From Halanaerobiales bacterium (lineage in GTDB: Bacteria; Bacillota; Halanaerobiia; Halanaerobiales; DTU029): a stretch of 64,000 nt of DNA. Made by a program: the position numbers and the translations under genes. Shown piece by piece: positions 34,667-42,538 of the stretch; the first letter of the stretch is position 1; each line of letters opens with the position of its first letter. The stretch spans positions 1 through 64,000 of the forward strand of contig JARRCS010000012.1 of NCBI GenBank assembly GCA_029981855.1, written 5' to 3'. Below the pieces are notes generated by a model, which did not search any database, was not told the origin of the DNA, and saw only the letters and a program-made list of their open reading frames with translations.

Positions 34667-35311
34667 GTGGATATTTTTATTGATACTGCAAATCTTGATG
34701 AGATCAGGGAGATTAAGGAATGGGGTATTTTATCAGGGGTGACCACCAACCCCAGTCTGATAGCTAAAGAAGGTGATGTCGACTTTGAGGAGGTAATCAA
34801 AGAGATTACCGAGATGGTCCCCGGACCGATAAGTGCTGAGGTCATCAGTCTGGAGACAGAAGGTATGGTTGAAGAGGCTAAAAAGCTGGCTAAAATAAAC
34901 GATAATGTAGTTATCAAAATCCCTATGACAGCAGAGGGACTCGCAGCGGTTAAGATTCTATCTGCCGAGGGTATCAGAACAAACGTAACCCTGATCTTTT
35001 CCGCAAACCAGGCCCTGCTGGCAGCAAAAGCAGGTGCTAGCTTTGTCAGCCCCTTTGTCGGGCGTCTTGATGATATCGGCCAGGATGGGATGCAACTTGT
35101 CAGGGATATTGTCGATATCTTTAGCTGGTATGAGATAGATACCAGAGTTATCGCAGCCAGTATCCGTCACCCCCAGCATGTGCTTGAAGCAGCTAAAGCT
35201 GGAGCAGATATTGCAACCATTCCCTATGCAGTCTTAAAGAAAATGGTTAAACACCCGAAAACCGATGAAGGAATTGAAAGATTCTTAGCTGATTGGAAAA
35301 AGAGAGGCTAA
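34667..35311 (+). CDS. Fructose-6-phosphate aldolase/transaldolase-like protein (TalC/FSA family)
   Basis: This small class I aldolase (214 residues) is of the MipB/TalC subfamily, which either transfers a dihydroxyacetone unit (pentose phosphate pathway) or cleaves fructose-6-phosphate. The signature [12 protein letters not shown] is at residues 2-13, [12 protein letters not shown] at 23-34, and the Schiff-base lysine is K84 in [11 protein letters not shown] 34667 is fixed by AAAGGAG (34652-34658) and by the family N terminus; an upstream frame to 34598 is an artefact. It could be the main transaldolase of the cell. Confidence 0.92.
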   Translation: MDIFIDTANLDEIREIKEWGILSGVTTNPSLIAKEGDVDFEEVIKEITEMVPGPISAEVISLETEGMVEEAKKLAKINDNVVIKIPMTAEGLAAVKILSAEGIRTNVTLIFSANQALLAAKAGASFVSPFVGRLDDIGQDGMQLVRDIVDIFSWYEIDTRVIAASIRHPQHVLEAAKAGADIATIPYAVLKKMVKHPKTDEGIERFLADWKKRG

Positions 35312-35360
35312 TCTTTTTAGAACAAAGTTGAAACTTGACCGGGAAGGGAGATACAGGGTT

Positions 35361-36044
35361 GTGAAGGAAAGGATTCTGGTAGTAGATGATGAGCCCAAGA
35401 TTACTGAAATAGTTCAGGCTTATCTGGAAAAAGAGGGCTATCAGGTTCTGGTAGCCCATGATGGGAAAAGGGCTCTCGAGATCTTTGAGCAAAATCAGCC
35501 TGATTTTATTATTCTCGATTTAATGCTGCCGGGTATTAGTGGTGAAGAGGTCTGCCGTCAGATCAGGCAGACCTCGCATGTTCCTATCCTGATGTTAACT
35601 GCCAAGAGTGCCGAGGAGAGCAAAATTAAGGGTTTAAATATCGGGGCAGATGATTACCTGGTCAAGCCCTTTAGTCCCAGGGAACTGGTGGCCCGGGTAA
35701 AAGCAATTCAACGCAGGAGTAATTTTCAAGGAAACTCGGCCAGTGTTTTAATCTACGGTGACGGGGAGTTGAAGATTTACCCTGAGGAGATGCGGGTTTT
35801 AAAGGATGATCGGGAGGTGGATTTAACCTCAACCGAGTTTAAGCTTCTACTGGTTATGGTCCAGAATCCCGGTCAGGTCTTTTCCCGGGAGCAGCTGGCT
35901 GAAAGGGTTATGGGGCTGGAATTTAAGGGATTTGACCGGACGATAGATACCCATATCAAAAATATCCGTAAGAAACTTGATATCGATAAGGACCGGTATA
36001 TTTACACGGTCTACGGTGCCGGATATAAATTTATGGGAGAATAG
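35361..36044 (+). CDS. OmpR/PhoB-family response regulator
   Basis: The protein (227 residues) has a receiver with D9-D10, phospho-acceptor D53 (ILDLMLPG) and the KPFSPREL switch lysine, then a winged-helix DNA-binding domain (about 130-225, TSTEFKLLLVMVQNPG to YTVYGAGYKF). It pairs with the histidine kinase at 36129. GTG 35361 follows GGGAAGGGAG (35341-35350); an in-frame ATG at 35328 would add eleven poorly conserved residues. The target genes are unknown. Confidence 0.92.
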   Translation: MKERILVVDDEPKITEIVQAYLEKEGYQVLVAHDGKRALEIFEQNQPDFIILDLMLPGISGEEVCRQIRQTSHVPILMLTAKSAEESKIKGLNIGADDYLVKPFSPRELVARVKAIQRRSNFQGNSASVLIYGDGELKIYPEEMRVLKDDREVDLTSTEFKLLLVMVQNPGQVFSREQLAERVMGLEFKGFDRTIDTHIKNIRKKLDIDKDRYIYTVYGAGYKFMGE

Positions 36045-36128
36045 GCATTCCAAACATTTATTTACAGTTATTACTAGAAATTAAAGGAAAGAACAGGATG
36101 GTTCAAATGCTATTTGGAGGCTCAAAGG

Positions 36129-37535
36129 ATGAGCAGGCTGGGTTTGAAGATCTTAATAGTATTTTTACTCATATCATTGGGAGGACTAACCCTGGCCAGT
36201 TTTTTAATTAACCGCTCAATCAATAACAATTTCCGCGATTACCTGAGTGAGAAGAGGCGGGAGGCCGATGAACAGATTGTGACAGTTATTGAGAATCTTT
36301 ATCAAGAACGCGGGAACTGGGCGGAGATTATACCCGAGTTAATGAAACTGGATATTGTCTCCGGGAGGTTTATCAGGATAGAGGACAGATACGGAAACAG
36401 TATCTATAATAGTTTCGAATATAACAGGGGTATGATGAGAGACAGTATGATGCGCGGGATGATGAGAGGTATGATGGGGCGGCATTATAACTTAAGCCCC
36501 GATATTTTCAAATATGCCCGGAGCTATGACCTGACTATAAAGGGGGAGAAGATCGGCCGGGTCTTTATCAGCTCGCCGGAACAGCCCGGACTGTTAACGG
36601 CCAGAGACAGGTACTTTACGGAAAGGATAAATAAGGCTATCCTCTGGGCTGCAGGTTTAATAGCACTGGTAACCATCCTGGTCAGTATCTATTTTTCCCG
36701 CCGTTTAAGCAGACCACTACTTGAGATGAGTGAGGCTACCCAGAAGATAGCCGAAGGTAGATTTGAGCAGCGGATAAATGTATCAGGCAGTGATGAATTG
36801 GGCAGACTGGGGATAGCCTTTAATGAGATGGCAGGTAAGCTGGAGCACCTGGAGAAGATTCGTCAGGAAAGCACCTCTGACCTGGCCCATGAACTAAGAA
36901 CCCCCCTGACCACCATGCGGAGTTATTTGGAAGCTATGGAAGACGGGGTCATTCCCCCCAGCAAGGAGAATATCTCCAGCCTTCATTCCGAATTAATGCG
37001 GCTGGTTCGCCTGGTTAACCGCCTGGGTGAGCTGGCCGAGGTTGAGGGGAAAATTATCAATCTTAAGAAAGAAGAGCTGAATCTACTTGATCTGGTAGAA
37101 AGAGTTGGAGAGAGATTCCTGCCTCTGGCAGGGGAGAAGGGGATTGATTTCAGGGTCAGGGCAGAGGACAGGGGTTTAATTATTAACGGCGATCAGGACA
37201 GTATCGAACAGATCTTCAGTAACCTCTTCTCCAATGCCATCAAGTATACTAATCCGGGGGGTAAGATAGAGGTCAGTCTCGAAAAGAAGAATGATAGGGT
37301 TAGAGTGGTTGTCAAGGATACGGGTATCGGTATAGCCCGGGAGGATCTACCCTATATTTTTGAGAGGTTTTACCGGGCAGATAAATCCCGCTCCCGTGGT
37401 ACCGGAGGGACGGGAATAGGGCTTACCCTCACAAAGAAACTGGTTGAAGCCCATGACGGTCAGATTTTCGTAAGGAGTAAATTAGGGGAAGGGACCGAGT
37501 TTACTATCCTATTTCCACTTTCACATATTCTCTAA
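36129..37535 (+). CDS. Membrane sensor histidine kinase with methionine-rich sensor loop
   Basis: The protein (468 residues) has a first membrane helix (about 7-28), an extracytoplasmic loop, a second helix (about 177-197), HAMP, HisKA with HELRTPLTT, and HATPase with NLFSNAIKYT, DTGIGI and GGTGIGLTL. The sensor loop contains a cluster at residues 102-120 with eight methionines in fifteen positions plus H119. Such Met/His clusters bind Cu(I) or Ag(I) in periplasmic proteins, so metal sensing is a fair guess (inference). ATG 36129 follows GGAGG at 36116-36120. It is 84 bp after its response regulator. Confidence 0.92.
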   Translation: MSRLGLKILIVFLLISLGGLTLASFLINRSINNNFRDYLSEKRREADEQIVTVIENLYQERGNWAEIIPELMKLDIVSGRFIRIEDRYGNSIYNSFEYNRGMMRDSMMRGMMRGMMGRHYNLSPDIFKYARSYDLTIKGEKIGRVFISSPEQPGLLTARDRYFTERINKAILWAAGLIALVTILVSIYFSRRLSRPLLEMSEATQKIAEGRFEQRINVSGSDELGRLGIAFNEMAGKLEHLEKIRQESTSDLAHELRTPLTTMRSYLEAMEDGVIPPSKENISSLHSELMRLVRLVNRLGELAEVEGKIINLKKEELNLLDLVERVGERFLPLAGEKGIDFRVRAEDRGLIINGDQDSIEQIFSNLFSNAIKYTNPGGKIEVSLEKKNDRVRVVVKDTGIGIAREDLPYIFERFYRADKSRSRGTGGTGIGLTLTKKLVEAHDGQIFVRSKLGEGTEFTILFPLSHIL

Positions 37536-37584
37536 TCTAAACATAACATAATAATGTTAAAATTTTAAAAAATGGGGTGGGAGT

Positions 37585-38439
37585 ATGGATAGTAGTACAA
37601 AAAATGGATGGCAGGTAGAACTAGAATACCCTATCAAGGACCGGTCGGGGAAACCCAGGGCAAATGGCATAACCATGGTAATTGATAAGGGGATAGGGGT
37701 CAGGAATTTAAGGGATTTACTGGAGATTGCCGGAGACTATATAGATTTTTTAAAATTTAGTTTCGGTACCTCCCTGCTCTATCCCTCCCGGATACTGGCG
37801 GAAAAGATTAAGCTGGCCATTGAATACGGGCTTGATGTCTACCCCGGAGGAACCCTTTTTGAGGTTTTCGTCAGCCAGAACAGATTAAATGAGTATCTTT
37901 TCAGGGCTAAACAACTGGGTTTTACGGCCATTGAGATTTCTAACGGAACCCTTGATCTATCTGCCGATCTAAGACGGGAGGCTATCAACAAGGCAAGTTC
38001 ATTGGGATTTAAGGTTTTAACTGAGGTCGGTAAAAAGGACCGGCATAATCCCTTAAGCCTGACAGAGATGAGGGCCCAGATTGAAAGAGATATGGCAGAT
38101 GATGTTGATAGGATCATCATCGAAGGGAGGGAATCAGGTAAGGGAATTTCTATTTATAAGGATGATGGCAGTATAGATATGTCTATGGTTGAGGGAATCC
38201 TGATGAGCGTTGAAGGTAGGGAGGATATCCTCATCTGGGAGGCCCCCTTAAAGAAACAACAGGTTGTCTTTATCCGGGAGCTGGGGCCCAGTGTCAATCT
38301 AGGAAACATTCAGGTAGATGAGGTCCTGGCCCTGGAGACCCTGCGCAGGGGCTTGAGGGGTGATACCTTCTCTTTTGCTTTAGATGAAAATAGAGTAATT
38401 AAACAGATTACTGATAAGGAGAGTAGAGTTGGTGCATAA
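37585..38439 (+). CDS. comA: Phosphosulfolactate synthase (ComA family)
   Basis: ComA adds sulfite to phosphoenolpyruvate to give (R)-2-phospho-3-sulfolactate. The 284-residue TIM-barrel protein shows the family pattern: GITMVIDKGIGVR, DFLKFSFGTSLLYP, DVYPGGTLFE, ISNGTLDLS, and ILIWEAPLKKQQ. Methanogens use it for coenzyme M; in spore formers (B. subtilis YitD) it serves sulfolactate, a major spore solute. It overlaps comB by 11 bases. A YabG gene about 6 kb away fits a spore-forming lineage, so spore sulfolactate is the likelier use here (inference). GGGGTGGGAG precedes ATG 37585. Confidence 0.93.
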   Translation: MDSSTKNGWQVELEYPIKDRSGKPRANGITMVIDKGIGVRNLRDLLEIAGDYIDFLKFSFGTSLLYPSRILAEKIKLAIEYGLDVYPGGTLFEVFVSQNRLNEYLFRAKQLGFTAIEISNGTLDLSADLRREAINKASSLGFKVLTEVGKKDRHNPLSLTEMRAQIERDMADDVDRIIIEGRESGKGISIYKDDGSIDMSMVEGILMSVEGREDILIWEAPLKKQQVVFIRELGPSVNLGNIQVDEVLALETLRRGLRGDTFSFALDENRVIKQITDKESRVGA

Positions 38440-39151
38440 AATTGAAATTACCCTGACACCTGATGAATTGAATAGGATACCTGCTAAAGATCAAACCATT
38501 GTCATGATAGATACCCTCAGGGCAAGTACCACCATAGTAACAGCACTGGCTAATGGTGCCAGGGGGGTTATACCCTTCAGTACTCGTTCTGAACTGGAGG
38601 AGTATTACCGGGCAGATCCCAGGCCTGATTACCTGTTATGTGGAGAAAGGGGGGGAAGGGCCCTTGCCGGCTTTGACCTGGGGAACTCCCCCTTAAGTTA
38701 TCAACCCCGGGTAGTTAAAAACAGGATCATACTATTAAAAACCACTAATGGCACCCGGATACTGGAGCAATTGCCTCTGACTAACATGATTTTAATTGGA
38801 GCAATGGTCAATAGCCTGGCGGTAACAAAAAGAATTATCGATTTAGACCGGGATGTATTCCTTGTTTGTGCCGGCACTCAAGGTGCCTTCTCTTTAGAGG
38901 ATTTCATTACTGCCGGAAGATACTCATCCTTACTTCAGCAGGAAGGCTGGCAGGGGGATGATCTGGTAATTGCTGCTACCCGTATCTTTAAGGATAATCA
39001 GAGTTTTGATGATCTTATAAATCTGTTTCTTCACTCACGCAATGGTCAGAATCTCCTGAACTTAGGTTACAGTGAAGATATTAAATTTGCCGGCAGTCTG
39101 GATCTTTTTTCAGTGGTCCCCTATCTGAAGGGAGATAAAATTATTCTATAA
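38429..39151 (+). CDS. comB: 2-phosphosulfolactate phosphatase (ComB family)
   Basis: ComB removes phosphate from phosphosulfolactate to give sulfolactate, the step after ComA. The 240-residue protein has the family motifs VMIDTLRASTTI near the front, LLCGERGGRALAGFDLGNSP (with the conserved basic residues) and KTTNGTRIL. The start overlaps comA: TTG 38429 or GTG 38432, both close to AAGGAG at 38416-38421. No sulfopyruvate-forming dehydrogenase (ComC) is next to it, which argues for sulfolactate as the end product rather than coenzyme M. Confidence 0.92.
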   Translation: MVHKIEITLTPDELNRIPAKDQTIVMIDTLRASTTIVTALANGARGVIPFSTRSELEEYYRADPRPDYLLCGERGGRALAGFDLGNSPLSYQPRVVKNRIILLKTTNGTRILEQLPLTNMILIGAMVNSLAVTKRIIDLDRDVFLVCAGTQGAFSLEDFITAGRYSSLLQQEGWQGDDLVIAATRIFKDNQSFDDLINLFLHSRNGQNLLNLGYSEDIKFAGSLDLFSVVPYLKGDKIIL

Positions 39152-39203
39152 ATACTACCTCTAACATAAGTATAGGAGTAGAAAAGAGCTTGGGGGTAGT
39201 AAG

Positions 39204-39668
39204 GTGAATACTACATATTTTCTGGTGCTGATTATAGTGTTGGGTTTTCTGGCCCGGTCGCGGATAGTGGTTCTGGCCGCTCTAACTTTATTACTTTTAA
39301 AGGAGTTAAATATTGATGTTTCCCTGTCCTTTTTAAGTAATAAAGGGATTGAAATTGGCCTTATTTTTTTATTACTGGCAATTTTATCTCCTATGATAAT
39401 ATCACCGGTGGAATGGGCAGAGGTAAAATCTACCCTGACTAGCTGGAGGGGAGTAATCGCTATCATTGCCGGTCTTTTAGCCACCCAGTTTAATGGAATG
39501 GGCTTAAAGCTTTTAAATGAGATGCCCCAGTTAATTGTCGGGATTATTCTAGGTTCACTTCTGGGTATATTTTTTCTGGGAGGTATACCGGTAGGGCCTT
39601 TAATGGCAGCAGGGATTGCGGCCCTGCTAGTCAGACTATTTGAAATTCTGGCACAGTTGAGGGGATAG
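39204..39668 (+). CDS. DUF441/UPF0756 membrane protein (YeaL-like)
   Basis: This integral membrane protein (154 residues, four to five hydrophobic segments) matches the DUF441 (UPF0756) family in its opening NTTYFLVLIIVLGFLARS, the WRGVIAIIAGLLATQFNGMGL centre and the GIPVGPLMAAGIAAL end. Function of the family is unknown. GTG 39204 follows TGGGGGTAG. A 45-residue membrane peptide gene starts 2 bp after its stop and is probably translated with it. Confidence 0.88.
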   Translation: MNTTYFLVLIIVLGFLARSRIVVLAALTLLLLKELNIDVSLSFLSNKGIEIGLIFLLLAILSPMIISPVEWAEVKSTLTSWRGVIAIIAGLLATQFNGMGLKLLNEMPQLIVGIILGSLLGIFFLGGIPVGPLMAAGIAALLVRLFEILAQLRG

Positions 39669-39670
39669 CC

Positions 39671-39808
39671 ATGAGTTATCTCTGGTTAATTATTCCGGCT
39701 CTTATCCTGGTTCTATTCTGCTATCATCCTGAAGGTGATAAATATATTAATAACTATCTTCTCTACTTAAAAAGACTTCAGAAAGGCCGGAAGGATAATT
39801 ACCCTTGA
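39671..39808 (+). CDS. Small single-helix membrane protein (45 residues)
   Basis: ATG 39671 is preceded by GAGGGG (39659-39664) at ideal spacing and begins 2 bp after the DUF441 stop. The product has one hydrophobic helix (about 3-17, YLWLIIPALILVLF) followed by a basic, tyrosine-rich tail (YHPEGDKYINNY, KRLQKGRK). I do not recognise it. Good ribosome site, coupling and composition support a real gene. Its last ten bases overlap the convergent MFS gene. Confidence 0.6.
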   Translation: MSYLWLIIPALILVLFCYHPEGDKYINNYLLYLKRLQKGRKDNYP

Positions 39809-40998
39809 GGAGTCATGCCCTTTTCCTTAATGAGAAAGAAGGCCAGGAGAAGAATAACCAGGGTAATTCCACTGCTACCGAAGTACATTGTCTTTTTGCT
39901 TATCTCTTCCAGGTAAGTAAAGGTTGGCGGGCCGATGGCCACACCGACAAAACGGGCACTTCCGTAGAGAGAGGTAATGACCCCCCTTTGTTCGGCCCTG
40001 GCTGAACTGGTAACCAGAGTATTTATTGCCGGCAGGACAAGGCCCGTTCCGATACCCAGAAGAGAGAAGATGATGAGGTAAGGGATCAGGGAATTAAGGT
40101 AATTTAAAATAATTAAGGAAACACAGATTAAGACCTCTCCGGTGACAATAGAGGCTTTAAAGTATTTTTTGATCTTCTTTAGAGCAACTCCGTTTAAGTA
40201 GGAGGTAGTAGACATAAATAAAATGGGGATTGCAATTACCAGTCCCTTGACAAATCCCCTGATATCATATCTGGTCTCCAGAATATCGGAGAAATATGAT
40301 AGAAGGCCGAAGAGGATAAAGAGGACGAGCATCCCAGAGAGAATGGTTGTAGCCAGTGAGAGGCCTTTCTTCTTAAAGATATCCTTTATTTTATTTAAGT
40401 AATCTTTAAGACACTGTTTCTGTTGTTCCCTTTTTTCTTCACCCAGAAACCATACCCCTGCAGCAATGGGGACGGCCAGTAGGGCATAGAAGAAAAAGAG
40501 GGCAATCCAGCTGATTAAACCGATAGCAGAGCCCAAAATAGGGCTAATCACCTTGCCTATCCCATTGGCAGATTCTATGATCCCCAGGGCTTCACTCCTC
40601 TGTTCCGATTGAAAGATATCACCCACCAGGGCCATCACAATCGGGGCTGTTCCGGCAGCACCCACTCCCTGAATAACCCTGCCGACAAGAATAATGTTAT
40701 AAGGATTTTCCATTATCAGAGCGGCCGTTCCCGAGACCACACCACCGAAACCGTAAATTAAAATGGAGGGAACAATTACCTTAATCCTACCTATCTGATC
40801 ACAGAGGTAACCGAGAAAGGGGATAGCTACTCCGGCTGATATCGAGAATACGGTAATCAGCAGCCCTACATGAAACTGATCAATATCGAGGGCAGCCTTG
40901 ATCTGCGGGAATTCCGGGATAAGCATCGAATTGCCCAGGACCATAATAAAAGGTACCCAGCTGAATGCCAGTAACATCAGTCTATATTTCTTCTCCAT
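39799..40998 (-). CDS. MFS transporter (drug/metabolite exporter-like)
   Basis: The protein (399 residues, twelve predicted helices) has MFS motif A in GYLCDQIGRIKVI (after helix 2), the motif B-like GRVIQGVGAAG, and motif C-like GKVISPILGSAIG in helix 5, a drug:proton antiporter (DHA1) feature. Helices 6 and 7 are joined by a basic cytoplasmic loop (KREQQKQCLKDYLNKI). The substrate is not predictable. It is monocistronic on the minus strand and convergent with the small membrane gene at 39671. Confidence 0.88.
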   Translation of the reverse strand: MEKKYRLMLLAFSWVPFIMVLGNSMLIPEFPQIKAALDIDQFHVGLLITVFSISAGVAIPFLGYLCDQIGRIKVIVPSILIYGFGGVVSGTAALIMENPYNIILVGRVIQGVGAAGTAPIVMALVGDIFQSEQRSEALGIIESANGIGKVISPILGSAIGLISWIALFFFYALLAVPIAAGVWFLGEEKREQQKQCLKDYLNKIKDIFKKKGLSLATTILSGMLVLFILFGLLSYFSDILETRYDIRGFVKGLVIAIPILFMSTTSYLNGVALKKIKKYFKASIVTGEVLICVSLIILNYLNSLIPYLIIFSLLGIGTGLVLPAINTLVTSSARAEQRGVITSLYGSARFVGVAIGPPTFTYLEEISKKTMYFGSSGITLVILLLAFFLIKEKGMTPQG

Positions 40999-41090
40999 AT
41001 TGTACTCCTTATATAAAGTAATGGCATTAATAAGTATGGATTATTTCCGGATAAAATATAGCCCCCATATTATGGAAAAAGCCTGTAGAT

Positions 41091-41124
41091 AAAACAAAAA
41101 AAGAGGGCTTAAACCCTCTTTTTA
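41091..41124 (-). terminator. Terminator of the minus-strand small-protein genes
   Basis: AAAGAGGG and CCCTCTTT form an 8-bp stem; read on the minus strand it ends in CCCTCTTTTTTTG, a good U-tract. It closes the transcript carrying the genes at 41850-41159. Confidence 0.7.
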
Positions 41125-41158
41125 AATCCTTAATCTGCTCCAGTCTAACTTCCCTATT

Positions 41159-41596
41159 TTAGGCTTTTTTTTTATCTTCTTCTCCGTTGACTGCTTCTTC
41201 ATCTTCGGGCTCAATGAGCTCCTCCTTCTCCTCTTCGTTTTGAGCGGGTCTGACTGACTTTAATAACCCCATCAGATTACCCAGATCAAGATTTGATTTA
41301 TTGCCACTTAAGGCATTCATTAATAAAGGTAACATCTGTTGAAGATTACTATTATTCTGTCCCTGCAGCTGGCTTAAGAGACCGCCAATGTTACTCAATG
41401 AAGGCAGATTACTTTTCTTTTCTTTCTTTTCAGTAACATCTAAACTTGAGCTTTCTCTACTATTTATTCTGAAAATATCAATGATTTCAAGTAACAGGAT
41501 CAGACTGACCAGGCCAAAAAGCTCATTGCTGTTAAATTTGCTGCTATTTTGTTGAAGTATCCTTGTCAGAATATTTAAAAGCTGACTATTATCCAT
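41159..41596 (-). CDS. Unknown small protein with central hydrophobic helix and acidic tail
   Basis: I do not recognise this 145-residue protein. Visible parts are a hydrophobic segment (about 25-42, ELFGLVSLILLLEIIDIF), a Ser/Asn/Gln/Leu-rich middle (GLLSQLQGQNNSNLQQMLPL) and an acidic C terminus with EEKEELIEPEDEEA. Coding is convincing: it is preceded by GGAGGTTAAT, follows the gene at 41850 by 17 bp, and ends before a terminator. The neighbouring small proteins share the Leu/Ile-rich segment, which suggests a co-functioning set at a membrane. A spore-envelope role is only a guess from the nearby yabG. Confidence 0.7.
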   Translation of the reverse strand: MDNSQLLNILTRILQQNSSKFNSNELFGLVSLILLLEIIDIFRINSRESSSLDVTEKKEKKSNLPSLSNIGGLLSQLQGQNNSNLQQMLPLLMNALSGNKSNLDLGNLMGLLKSVRPAQNEEEKEELIEPEDEEAVNGEEDKKKA

Positions 41597-41613
41597 TATT
41601 AACCTCCTCCGGT

Positions 41614-41850
41614 TTATTCTTCTTTGCTTTCTTCTCTGGTCTTCACCTGGTCATCATCCCGTTCTTCTGGTGCAGGCAAAATACTGAACCTTTTTTTAGC
41701 CTGTTTTTTTCTGGCTTTTTTCTCCTTCTGTTTGACTTTGTTCTGTTTAACTGTATTAATTATATTCTTTGATAGGATAAGTAAGATCAGGATCAAGAAA
41801 AGAGTAAAGGCATTAGGTTTCCCATTATCAGCACTTTCATCTTTAAACAT
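41614..41850 (-). CDS. Unknown small membrane protein (78 residues)
   Basis: The product starts MFKDESADNGKPN, followed by one hydrophobic helix (FTLFLILILLILSKN) and a very basic stretch (KQKEKKARKKQAKKR) ending in an acidic tail (TREESKEE). It should be a bitopic membrane protein with a charged cytoplasmic tail. ATG 41850 is set by AAAGGGGGGT at ideal spacing; a start at 41871 would include that site. It is divergent from a gene at 42039 whose product has the same FLxFLILILLxL helix. I know no family for it. Confidence 0.65.
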   Translation of the reverse strand: MFKDESADNGKPNAFTLFLILILLILSKNIINTVKQNKVKQKEKKARKKQAKKRFSILPAPEERDDDQVKTREESKEE

Positions 41851-42038
41851 AATTATACCCCCCTTTCTCATTTGAACAAATTGGCTTAACGGCCATAATT
41901 AGAAAAATGATAAAAATACTAACTATCATAATATATGAGTTGGGATTTTCTTTTGTTCGATATATTTAAGGGAAATTTTGTAACAAAGCTTACTTTTTTA
42001 CGTATGATATTAGTAAATGGAGTAAAGGGGGTGTCTTT

Positions 42039-42278
42039 TTGGCCGAAGAGAATATGGATATCAAATCTACTGAGGTAGGAAGTACGGATTTCTTATTATT
42101 TTTAATTTTAATCTTACTATTATTGGGTAATCGGAATACATTCGGTAAATATTTTGAACTCTTTAACCAGGAAACTACCAGGCTAAACCAGATACTAAAA
42201 GCCCTGTCAGCTACAGCTGAGGGATTAAGAGGTGCTTTTACAGCCCCGCAAAAAGTAATGAAAGAAATAAATCTTTAA
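42039..42278 (+). CDS. Unknown small membrane protein (79 residues)
   Basis: After an acidic N terminus (AEENMDIKSTEVGSTD) it has one hydrophobic helix (FLLFLILILLLLGN), and then an amphipathic helix (FELFNQETTRLNQILKAL) and a polar end. The helix is nearly identical in style to that of the divergent gene at 41850. TTG 42039 follows AAAGGGGGTG with 6-nt spacing, and a terminator follows, so it is a real gene. The divergent gap 41851-42038 contains CATAATATA (41927-41935), resembling sporulation-sigma -10 boxes on both strands, but no matching -35 box. Function unknown. Confidence 0.65.
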   Translation: MAEENMDIKSTEVGSTDFLLFLILILLLLGNRNTFGKYFELFNQETTRLNQILKALSATAEGLRGAFTAPQKVMKEINL

Positions 42279-42287
42279 TTTTTTTAA

Positions 42288-42318
42288 GGGTAGAGATATT
42301 TTTTCTCTACTCTTTTTT
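42288..42318 (+). terminator. Rho-independent terminator
   Basis: GGGTAGAGA (42288-42296) pairs with TCTCTACTC (42304-42312, one G-U pair) and is followed by TTTTTT. It ends the gene at 42039. Confidence 0.75.
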
Positions 42319-42432
42319 AATGTCCAGGAAATTTAAACACAAATCTTTATGGATAATTTCCGACATCATTCAAGTTAATGCCTTTTATTAATATATATGA
42401 ATTTTCACCTTAAGGTATGCTCCAGGCTGGTT

Positions 42433-42461
42433 TTGCTTATACTTTTATATTATGTTACAAT
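42433..42461 (+). promoter_or_regulatory. Sigma-A promoter of rsmA
   Basis: TTGCTT (42433-42438) and TACAAT (42456-42461) are 17 bp apart, with TG one base before the -10 (extended -10). The start would lie about 70 bp upstream of the rsmA GTG. Confidence 0.5.
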
Positions 42462-42538
42462 AAATAAGGGTAAATTTTATGTTATCCATATAAAATAATT
42501 TCTTAGGCATTTTAACCACTTAGAAAAGGTGAAAATTA

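Noticed and set aside
37541-37570. TAACAT/ATGTTA dyad before comA as a Pho box
   Set aside because: The TTAACA units are inverted rather than direct repeats at 11 bp, and the gene has no phosphate link.
41927-41935. CATAATATA as a sporulation-sigma promoter of the small membrane genes
   Set aside because: The -10 form fits, but no matching -35 AC element lies 16 bp upstream in either direction, so it is only mentioned in the gene entry.
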